In this document: positions 32,816 to 39,076 of the stretch, one piece after another
Position numbering within the stretch: the stretch's first letter is position 1
Layout: the number at the start of each line of letters is the position of its first letter
DNA from: Bacteroidia bacterium
GTDB lineage: Bacteria; Bacteroidota; Bacteroidia; Flavobacteriales; Flavobacteriaceae
NCBI GenBank assembly: GCA_030427585.1
Contig: JAUIBW010000042.1
Coordinates: 1 to 39,076 of the forward strand
Direction: 5' to 3'
Length of the DNA stretch: 39,076 bases
Notes under the pieces: model-generated
Databases searched by the model: none
What the model was told of the DNA's origin: nothing
What the model saw: only the letters and a program-made list of their open reading frames with translations
Made by a program: the position numbers and the translations under genes

Positions 32816-32969
32816 TTACGATTCAAAATAAATTTTGATTTTTTTCATAATCACCAGAGTATTATCATCAAATTTTGATGTTTTAATAGATATTAATGAA
32901 AAATTTTAAACAAAACACCATGTATTCTATGAATCTTCTACTTTTTAAACCACTAACAAACGTTTGTAT

Positions 32970-34157
32970 TTATATCACATTCAGTTCTTTACCCACTTTG
33001 GTGAATGCTTTCACCGCTTTTTCTAAGTGATTACGATCATGGGCAGCTGACAATTGCACTCTAATTCTTGCTTTTCCTTTAGGTACAACCGGATAGAAAA
33101 ATCCTATAACATAAATTCCCTCTTCAAGTAATTTAGCGGCAAATTCTTGTGCAAGTTTTGCTTCATACAACATTACCGGAACGATAGGATGATCTCCCGG
33201 GATTATATCAAATCCGGCAGCAGTCATTTCTGATCTGAAGTATTTTGTATTTTCTTCTAGTTTATCTCGCAATGCTGTAGAAGAGCTTAATACATCTAAT
33301 ACTTTTATCGATGCTCCTACAATTGATGGCGCTACTGTATTAGAGAACAAGTAGGGCCTTGATCGCTGCCTTAGCATTTCTACAATTTCTTTTCTTGCAG
33401 CAGTAAACCCACCAGAAGCACCTCCCAAAGCTTTACCATAGGTCCCAGTAATAATATCTATACGCCCCATTACATCACGATATTCATGTGTTCCTCGGCC
33501 TGTTTTTCCTAAAAAACCTGTAGAATGACATTCGTCTATCATAACCATAGCTCGATATTGATCTGCCAAATCACAAATTTTATCTAATTGTGCAATTGTA
33601 CCATCCATAGAAAAGGAACCGTCTGTAACAATAAGTATACGTCTTGATCCTTCTGCCGATTTTAATTGCTTTTCAAGATCTACCATATTATTATGTTCGT
33701 ATCTAAATCGTTTCGCTTTACATAGCCTAATCCCATCAATAATAGAGGCATGGTTTAGTGCATCAGAGATGATCGCATCTTCTGGTCCAAGAATAGGCTC
33801 GAATACTCCTCCATTAGCATCAAAAGCCGCTGCATATAAAATGCAATCTTCCATCCCTAAAAATTCGGCAGTTTTACGCTCTAATTCTTTATGAATGTCT
33901 TGAGTTCCGCAAATAAATCTCACAGATGACAATCCATAGCCATGAGAATCTATAGCTTTCTTACCTGCTTCAATTACATCAGGATGAGATGAAAGGCCTA
34001 AATAATTATTTGCACAAAAGTTTAATACATCTTTGGTATTTGTCGTATCTATACTGGCTCCTTGTGGGGTAGTAATTATTCTTTCTGATTTATACAATCC
34101 TGCCGATATTATTTCATCCAGCTCTTTTTGTAAATCGTCTTTTATATTTGAAAACAT
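32970..34157 (-). CDS. kbl: Glycine C-acetyltransferase (2-amino-3-ketobutyrate CoA ligase)
   Basis: PLP enzyme of the alpha-oxoamine synthase family, 395 residues. It cleaves 2-amino-3-oxobutyrate with CoA to glycine and acetyl-CoA, the second step of threonine breakdown. Seen: NFCANNYLGLSSHP, GYGLSSVRFICGTQDIHKELE, SDALNHASIIDGIRL, DECHSTGFLGKTGRGTHEY and TYGKALGGASGG with the PLP Lys. GTQDIHKELE and the close linkage to a threonine dehydrogenase favour Kbl over the related BioF or HemA. It is 59 bases downstream of the dehydrogenase on the same strand. Confidence 0.95.
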   Translation of the reverse strand: MFSNIKDDLQKELDEIISAGLYKSERIITTPQGASIDTTNTKDVLNFCANNYLGLSSHPDVIEAGKKAIDSHGYGLSSVRFICGTQDIHKELERKTAEFLGMEDCILYAAAFDANGGVFEPILGPEDAIISDALNHASIIDGIRLCKAKRFRYEHNNMVDLEKQLKSAEGSRRILIVTDGSFSMDGTIAQLDKICDLADQYRAMVMIDECHSTGFLGKTGRGTHEYRDVMGRIDIITGTYGKALGGASGGFTAARKEIVEMLRQRSRPYLFSNTVAPSIVGASIKVLDVLSSSTALRDKLEENTKYFRSEMTAAGFDIIPGDHPIVPVMLYEAKLAQEFAAKLLEEGIYVIGFFYPVVPKGKARIRVQLSAAHDRNHLEKAVKAFTKVGKELNVI

Positions 34158-34216
34158 ATTACTTGGTATTATTTATTCTTTATTTTTATATTTCATTTCA
34201 TGTAAAGATGTAAACA

Positions 34217-35191
34217 TCAAAACATTAAAGTTGCCTGATTCTTTGATCCCGTTTTATATTTTTCTTTCAGTTTTTGGATCATTGTACTTGTAATCGACTT
34301 AAGGTCAAATTCTGGTTTCCATCCCCAATCTTTACTTGCAGCAGAGTCATCTACCGATTTAGGCCATCGTGCAGCAATTTCTTGTCTAAAATCAGGGTTA
34401 TATTTGATTTCAAAATTAGGATATAATGTACGAATTTCTGCCGCTACTTCTGCAGGAGAAAAGCTAATTCCCGCAATATTATACGAAGTTCTTATATTGA
34501 TATCTTCTTTAGGTGCATCCATTAATTCTAAAGTTGCACGTATGGCATCTTCCATAAAGATCATAGGTAAGGTAGCATCTTCTTCTAAAAAACAACTAAA
34601 CTCTTCTTCTAAAACTGCTTTGTGATAGATATCTACTGCATAATCTGTAGTACCCCCTCCTGGTAATGATTGATATCCAATCACACCTGGATAGCGAATC
34701 GACCTAACATCAAGTCCGTATCTTAGAAAATAATATTGTGCCCAATTCTCCCCTGCCGCTTTGCTAATCCCATATACGGTAGCAGGATCTAAGTAAGCAT
34801 TATTTGGAGTGTGTTCTAAGGGTGCTCCTTCACCAAAAACGGCAATAGAGCTTGGAAAAAACACTCTGTCAATATTATATTGCCTAGAAACCTCGAGTAC
34901 GTTAAACAAAGTTTTCATATTAATATCCCAGGTTTTCAAAGGTGTTTCTTCTCCTTTGGCAGAAAGAATTGCTGCAAGGTGATATATTTGAGTAACGTTA
35001 TACTGAACAACTACCTCTTCTATTCTATTACTATCTGTTGCATCGATTATTTCAAAAGAACCTTCATATCCTTCTCTATGTCTTAAATCAGAGGCAATTA
35101 CATTAGAGCTTCCAAATTTTTGTTTAAGAGATTCTGTTAATACAGATCCTAATTGACCATTCGCTCCTATTACCAAAACAATCGTTTCCAT
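34217..35191 (-). CDS. tdh: SDR-type L-threonine 3-dehydrogenase
   Basis: Extended short-chain dehydrogenase of the GalE-like type, 324 residues from the ATG at 35191 (an in-frame Met at 35218 would add nine residues). The NAD site is VIGANGQLGS, with SDLR after strand 2. HLAAILSAKGE and YGISKAAGENW hold the SDR active-site Tyr and Lys. RSIRYPGVI and GGGTTDYAVDIYH are features I associate with threonine dehydrogenases of this fold. Established knowledge: a GalE-like L-threonine dehydrogenase was characterised from Flavobacterium frigidimaris. Pairing with kbl completes the threonine to glycine and acetyl-CoA route. A general sugar epimerase is the alternative, less likely next to kbl. Confidence 0.88.
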   Translation of the reverse strand: METIVLVIGANGQLGSVLTESLKQKFGSSNVIASDLRHREGYEGSFEIIDATDSNRIEEVVVQYNVTQIYHLAAILSAKGEETPLKTWDINMKTLFNVLEVSRQYNIDRVFFPSSIAVFGEGAPLEHTPNNAYLDPATVYGISKAAGENWAQYYFLRYGLDVRSIRYPGVIGYQSLPGGGTTDYAVDIYHKAVLEEEFSCFLEEDATLPMIFMEDAIRATLELMDAPKEDINIRTSYNIAGISFSPAEVAAEIRTLYPNFEIKYNPDFRQEIAARWPKSVDDSAASKDWGWKPEFDLKSITSTMIQKLKEKYKTGSKNQATLMF

Positions 35192-35352
35192 ATCTTCTAT
35201 TTTCACTTTAAAATTCAACTATTTAACAGTGTTATTTACTTCGCAAAGTACAAAATGTAACGTTTCCTGCCACAATTATTAAATAATTAAGCAATAATTA
35301 CTATATATCACATTAATTTCGGCTATATTTACTTCAATATAAGCTTGAATTC

Positions 35353-35360
35353 TATTTTTG
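35353..35360 (+). promoter_or_regulatory. -7 box upstream of the Lrp/AsnC gene
   Basis: TATTTTTG matches TAnnTTTG, 22 bases before the ATG. It is embedded in an inverted repeat (CTTCAA near 35332 and TTGAAG near 35358), a possible Lrp binding site for autoregulation and for control of the divergent tdh-kbl pair. Confidence 0.45.
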
Positions 35361-35382
35361 AAGTAATTTTTTTTGAATTAAA

Positions 35383-35844
35383 ATGGAACAATTAGATCAT
35401 ACCGACATTACTATCCTTAGAATTTTACAGGAAGATTCTAAAAAAACAGCAAAAGAAATTGCCAAAATCCTTAATATTACTGCCTCTCCTGTATACGAAC
35501 GAATACGACGATTAGAAAAACAGGGGTTTATTAAAAAGTATGTTGCGATCTTAGATAAGAAATTAATTGATCGTGCTATCACTACAATTTGCCAAGTTTC
35601 TATGCGCTATCATAATGAAGCTTTTATAGAGAAATTCGAAAAGCAAATCCAAAATTTGAAAGAAGTACAGGAATGTTACCATATGGCAGGGCAGGTAGAT
35701 TTTGTTTTAAAAATTCATACCAAAAGTTTGGAAGAATATCATGATTTTGTAAAAACAAAACTTTCAAAAATTGAAAATATTGGTGTCCTAAATAGCACTT
35801 TTGTTCTTAAGGAAATTAAGCATACATCAGAGTTTTATATTTGA
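35383..35844 (+). CDS. Lrp/AsnC-family transcriptional regulator
   Basis: 153 residues. The N-terminal winged helix-turn-helix (about 5-60) shows DITILRILQEDSKKTAKEIA and SPVYERIRRLEKQGFI, and the C-terminal RAM/ligand domain (about 65-150) has ECYHMAGQVDFVLKI. It is divergent from tdh-kbl with 191 bases between, which suggests it controls threonine/glycine use in response to an amino acid. This is inference from position. The end overlaps the convergent GH1 gene by 18 bases. Confidence 0.93.
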   Translation: MEQLDHTDITILRILQEDSKKTAKEIAKILNITASPVYERIRRLEKQGFIKKYVAILDKKLIDRAITTICQVSMRYHNEAFIEKFEKQIQNLKEVQECYHMAGQVDFVLKIHTKSLEEYHDFVKTKLSKIENIGVLNSTFVLKEIKHTSEFYI

Positions 35845-37140
35845 TAGATATTTTTTTAACCAGAGTGCAGATATTTTCATTTTGCGTTGCATAGTTTTTC
35901 TATCTAAACTTATTATCCCAAATTTAGGAATATATCCTTCTGCCCATTCAAAATTATCTACCAATGTCCAGAGTAAAATTCCTTTGAGGTTTATATTTTT
36001 ACCCAATACAGTTTTCATTCCTTCAATTACTTTTTGGTAATACTCGATCCTTTTCTGGTCATCTTCATTCTTAGATAGTGCCATTCCGCATTCCGAAAGC
36101 CAAAGTGTTTTTTTAGGGTTATATTTAGTAAATCTTTCTAAAAAATACTGTACTCCTTCTGGATATGTTTCCCAGCCCATTACCGAAATGTTTACATTTC
36201 TTTTTTCAGGTTTTACCTGAATTGCTCTAAGATATGGGATATACCAAGCTGCTTTAACTACCTCTCTTGCATAAGTTTGAATTCCCCAAAAATCAAAATC
36301 AGTTTTTAATGCTTCAATATCTCCTTTTTTATAATATTTAGATATACGTTTTAAGGTAGGAAAATCATTATCGGGATATCCTAATCCCAAGTGAGGTTCT
36401 ATAAAGAGACGGTTCATCAATGTATCGATCCTAATGGCTGCCTTATGATCAGCAGTCGTATTTCTATAAGGTTCGATTTTGGTACAACTTACCGCTGTAC
36501 CTACCTGAAGGCCTTCTCTTTTTTTCAAAACTTTAAACCCTTCAGCTTGTGCCAACAAAAGATGATGTGTACTCGAAATAAAATTACGAATCCCTCTCTT
36601 ACCAGGGGCATGTACACCCAAAAAATAACCTCCACCAATACATACTATCCCTTCGTTAATCAATATCCAATACTTTACCCGATCTGCAAAATGGTTTCTT
36701 AGTACAGTTACATATGCCGCATACCAGCTAATACTAGCTCGATTTGCCCAACCACCCTTATCTTGTAATTTTTGTGGTAAATCCCAATGGTATGTTGTAA
36801 TCCAAGGTTCTATTCCTACTTTTAAACAGTAATTAATTACCTTGTTATAAAACTCAATTCCTTTTGGATTTATCATTCCTGTACCTTCTGGTAATATCCT
36901 TGACCAGGAAACAGAAAAGCGAAATATCTGTAACCCAATATCTACCGCAAGATCGATATCTTCTTCGAATCTATGATAAAAATCTGTCGCAATTTTGGCA
37001 TTAGAACGATCTTTGATTCTATAGGATTTTTGAGTAAATGTATCCCAAATGGAAAGACCTTTTTGATCCTTATTATAAGCCCCTTCAGTTTGATGAGCAG
37101 CAATTGTAACCCCCCATTTAAGGTTCTTAATTTTATTCAT
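35827..37140 (-). CDS. Glycoside hydrolase family 1 (beta-glucosidase-like)
   Basis: 437 residues, no signal peptide, so cytoplasmic. The GH1 frame is clear: LKWGVTIAAHQTEGAY, FRFSVSWSRILPEG, TYHWDLPQKLQDKGGW, DFDFWGIQTYAR and TLVDNFEWAEGYIPKFGI. The acid/base is Glu163, but the usual NEP motif is NEG (162-164). The nucleophile is Glu350, but the usual ENG motif is ECG (SECG). The Asn of the DFxGxN-type segment is Gln. Both catalytic Glu are present, so activity is likely, with shifted specificity. Substrate is unknown. It overlaps the Lrp gene end by 18 bases. Confidence 0.9.
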   Translation of the reverse strand: MNKIKNLKWGVTIAAHQTEGAYNKDQKGLSIWDTFTQKSYRIKDRSNAKIATDFYHRFEEDIDLAVDIGLQIFRFSVSWSRILPEGTGMINPKGIEFYNKVINYCLKVGIEPWITTYHWDLPQKLQDKGGWANRASISWYAAYVTVLRNHFADRVKYWILINEGIVCIGGGYFLGVHAPGKRGIRNFISSTHHLLLAQAEGFKVLKKREGLQVGTAVSCTKIEPYRNTTADHKAAIRIDTLMNRLFIEPHLGLGYPDNDFPTLKRISKYYKKGDIEALKTDFDFWGIQTYAREVVKAAWYIPYLRAIQVKPEKRNVNISVMGWETYPEGVQYFLERFTKYNPKKTLWLSECGMALSKNEDDQKRIEYYQKVIEGMKTVLGKNINLKGILLWTLVDNFEWAEGYIPKFGIISLDRKTMQRKMKISALWLKKYLSNIKL

Positions 37141-37519
37141 TATGTTTTAAATCTAAAAAAGATAAACATATCATATCAATGCTTAAATAATCTTTTTTTA
37201 AGAAAAAGAGAGGCAATAAAAAAGATAATTTGCTGACTTAAACAAACCAGTTTATGAAGAAAATTATTGATTATTTGTTTCAAGTTAATTAGTGACATCT
37301 TAAAATATATTATCCTATATAAAGATAATCCATCTTTTATCTTATCATTTTACCTCAATATTATCTTAATGTTACTATCATTTTTTCTAAGTTTCTCATA
37401 CAATACATATTTGAATTATGTATTTTTGGATACCAACTTATAACACTAAGAGAGTTTTTACCACTATATTTCTACTAAACAAGTCATAAAAAGAATTATA
37501 GGAGCAGAGGCTATCTATA
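37141..37519. other. Divergent intergenic region GH1 / desaturase with repeated heptamers
   Basis: 379 AT-rich bases. AAGATAA occurs at 37159, 37222 and 37322 and its reverse complement TTATCTT at 37337 and 37361. The 37322/37337 pair forms an inverted repeat with an 8-base spacer. A -7 box for the desaturase is at 37421-37428. No gene or RNA seen. Confidence 0.5.
37421..37428 (+). promoter_or_regulatory. -7 box upstream of the desaturase
   Basis: TATTTTTG matches TAnnTTTG, 91 bases before the ATG at 37520. The -33 box is not evident. Confidence 0.4.
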
Positions 37520-38344
37520 ATGTTATCTAACCAAAAACAAATGAAGCAGGAGATAATTCTGCCAAGCATTAAAGTATTAGGCAAGGACTTATTGCATGTA
37601 ACCAAAGTGCAAAAGGCTTGGACTATTATGAAACCATTTCTGTGCTGTTTTGGGTATTTTTATTTTGCCAGTAATGAATTATGGATCTTGGCAATTTTAT
37701 CTGTTGTTGTATTGATGTTTGTTACTTATGTTTCGACATCTCACGACCTTGTTCACGGAACTTTAAAATTACATCCTGGTGTAAATAGATTTTTCTTATC
37801 AATTGTTGAAATGTTAACCTTAAGAAGTGGTCATGCGTTTAAAGTATGTCATATTAATCATCATCGCAATTTTCCTAAAGAAAATGACATTGAAGGTGCC
37901 TCTATACATATGAAACCATACGAACTAATTCTAGAAAGTATTATTTATATATACAAACTATTTTTTTGGGCACGAAAACACTCAAAAGCCAAGGATAGAA
38001 TTTGGATACATGTTGAAGGAGCTATATTTCTTATATATATAATAATAGCAATACTACTATACCAGCACTATCCATTTTTATTATATTATTTTTTATTGGT
38101 CCAAATGGGAAGTTGGCTGTATCCACTTTTTACAGTATATATACCCCACAAAGTAAATTATACGCACCCAATATTTCAGACAAAACTATTTAGAGGTCCA
38201 ATCATAAGTTTCTTCTTTGCTCATCATAATTATCATTTAGAACATCATTTGTACCCCATGGTTCCTCATCAAAACTGGAGAAAACTTGGAAAAAGATTAC
38301 TCCCATATCTTAAAAATTACAATCTCGAAACTATCAAATTATAA
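37520..38344 (+). CDS. Membrane di-iron fatty-acid desaturase/hydroxylase family protein
   Basis: 274 residues with the three His clusters of the FA_desaturase family: HDLVH (75-79), HINHH (111-115) and HLEHH (239-243, in HHNYHLEHHLYP). Membrane segments lie at about 40-72, 138-150, 165-182 and 186-206. The last motif with HLYPMVPHQNW is typical of the superfamily. Acyl-lipid desaturase, sterol/carotenoid hydroxylase or ketolase cannot be separated on sequence alone. The start is ATG at 37520; an ATG at 37541 is an alternative. The next gene begins 12 bases after the stop, so they are co-transcribed. Confidence 0.85.
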   Translation: MLSNQKQMKQEIILPSIKVLGKDLLHVTKVQKAWTIMKPFLCCFGYFYFASNELWILAILSVVVLMFVTYVSTSHDLVHGTLKLHPGVNRFFLSIVEMLTLRSGHAFKVCHINHHRNFPKENDIEGASIHMKPYELILESIIYIYKLFFWARKHSKAKDRIWIHVEGAIFLIYIIIAILLYQHYPFLLYYFLLVQMGSWLYPLFTVYIPHKVNYTHPIFQTKLFRGPIISFFFAHHNYHLEHHLYPMVPHQNWRKLGKRLLPYLKNYNLETIKL

Positions 38345-38355
38345 AGTAAAAATTA

Positions 38356-39076
38356 ATGAAATTATATAGCCTATTTATTAAAAATGGAATTATTCCTTTT
38401 GTGGTTTTGGGTATTATATTATTGTTTATTGGTGTATTTTTAATAGGACAATCACTTTCTGGAAACTTTTTACCTCATGATAGTGATATTATAGGCATGA
38501 CGGCAAAACAACTTTCTAGCTATAAAAATGGAAGAATCGTGGAGTTCATGTTTCATGATCGCGTTTCTTATGGAGGTGCTTTAATTACAGTTGGCATTCT
38601 ATACCTTTGGCTAGCATTAGTTCCATTACAAAAAAAAGAACCCTGGGCATGGTGGGTTCTTTTTATATCAGGTATTTATGGTTTTGCAAGTTTTTTCTCG
38701 TATTTGGGATATAATTATTTTGATTCATGGCATGCACTAGGAACAATAGCGATTACCCCTTTATTTATATTAGGGCTATATCATTCTTATCAAAAAGAAT
38801 CAAAATATCAATTTAATTCTCTTTTCAAAAAACAAAAAAGATTTCATCTAAGTTCAAGATTGGGTAGAGGAAATTATTTAATACTACTAAGTGCTTTAGC
38901 ACTTTTTCTGGGAGGTGTAATTATAATGATTGTAGGTATGACTTCTGTTTTTGTTCCTCAAGATCTCACTTTTATGGATATCAAAGTATGTGGACTTCAG
39001 GATATAAGCCCTAAACTAGTCCCTGTAATAGCACATGATAGAGCTTCATTTGGAGGTAGTTTGGCTACTATTGGTA
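38356..39076 (+). CDS. Multi-pass membrane protein with internal duplication, cut by window edge
   Basis: About 240 codons are visible, open to the last base. The opening is MKLYSLFIKNGIIPFVVLG, followed by membrane segments at about 13-32, 73-90, 97-115 and 127-143. A second half begins near residue 175. The two halves share a layout: a membrane helix, a segment with F(V/L)P then an Asp, about 30 polar residues, then HDR(V/A)S(Y/F)GG(A/S)L. The first copy of HDRVSYGGAL is near residues 68-77 and the second, HDRASFGGSL, near 227-236. I do not recognise the family. It lies 12 bases after the desaturase and may work with it in membrane lipid or pigment chemistry (inference). Confidence 0.75.
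   Translation, partial: MKLYSLFIKNGIIPFVVLGIILLFIGVFLIGQSLSGNFLPHDSDIIGMTAKQLSSYKNGRIVEFMFHDRVSYGGALITVGILYLWLALVPLQKKEPWAWWVLFISGIYGFASFFSYLGYNYFDSWHALGTIAITPLFILGLYHSYQKESKYQFNSLFKKQKRFHLSSRLGRGNYLILLSALALFLGGVIIMIVGMTSVFVPQDLTFMDIKVCGLQDISPKLVPVIAHDRASFGGSLATIG

Larger units (their letters stand above)
32535..32969. other. Control region between kbl and the Phe/Tyr operon
   Basis: Contains, on the minus strand, the promoter, leader peptide and attenuator listed separately. The part at 32830-32969, downstream of kbl, is AT-rich, and I see no convincing kbl terminator in it. Confidence 0.7.

Noticed and set aside
1..39076. tRNA, rRNA, CRISPR, prophage or insertion sequences
   Set aside because: None seen on reading both strands. 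Composition and gene content are uniform core chromosome.

Overview
The window is about 39 kb of AT-rich DNA (roughly one third G+C by eye) from the chromosome of a gliding marine-type member of the Flavobacteriaceae (Bacteroidota), possibly Aquimarina or a close relative. The evidence is the gldB-gldC gliding pair next to nadE, a type IX secretion (T9SS) C-terminal sorting domain, promoters of the Bacteroidota form (TAnnTTTG -7 box), a GalE-like SDR threonine dehydrogenase, a fused DAHP synthase-chorismate mutase, and few Shine-Dalgarno sequences. It is core chromosome. I see no insertion sequence, prophage, CRISPR array, tRNA or rRNA.

Layout. (1) 1-2400, minus strand: start of the division and cell-wall cluster mraZ-rsmH-ftsL-ftsI, with three 10-bp-phased MraZ boxes upstream. 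(2) 2600-4020, plus strand: an alpha/beta hydrolase and engB. (3) 4020-5751, minus: gldB, gldC and a small unknown gene. (4) 5931-7493, plus: nadE and a LuxR-type response regulator with a Glu at the phospho-acceptor position. (5) 7490-12920, minus: dnaG, whose zinc ligands are all lost, and a 1087-residue T9SS-exported protein. (6) 13436-15931, minus: an ECF sigma factor, a one-TM anti-sigma-like protein and an outer-membrane barrel. (7) 16115-22617, minus: polyprenyl diphosphate synthase, rlmN, a CHI-like/DUF2147 fusion, queA, aroA, a small membrane protein and a MazG-like pyrophosphohydrolase. (8) 22620-28266, minus: two DUF3857/transglutaminase proteins (one with a broken catalytic triad), dtd and rsgA. 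(9) 28530-32820, minus: a complete phenylalanine/tyrosine terminal-branch operon. (10) 32970-35844: threonine catabolism (tdh-kbl) with a divergent Lrp/AsnC regulator. (11) 35827-39076: a GH1 glycosidase, a membrane desaturase/hydroxylase and a truncated, internally duplicated membrane protein.

The most striking element is unannotated. Between kbl and the prephenate dehydratase gene, on the minus strand, lies a 25-codon leader ORF (32699-32776) with 7 Phe, 2 Tyr and 1 Trp, including the block FYFFFFYF. A -7 box precedes it. A strong hairpin with nine T follows it, about 107 bp before the first enzyme gene. A sequence in the last codons of the leader (ATTGGGAT) can pair with the 5' arm of the terminator (ATCCCGAT). 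This has all the parts of a classical ribosome-mediated transcription attenuator, sensing charged tRNA-Phe (and probably tRNA-Tyr) and controlling dehydratase, aminotransferase, prephenate dehydrogenase and DAHP synthase-chorismate mutase in one operon.

Other points of interest are the phosphomimetic response regulator, the zinc-less DnaG CHC2 domain, a fourth MraZ-like box on the mraZ start codon exactly 50 bp from the main array, the CHI/DUF2147 fusion, the active/degenerate transglutaminase pair, a perfect 20-bp palindrome upstream of rsgA, five AAGATAA/TTATCTT heptamers upstream of the desaturase, and frequent TTG starts.
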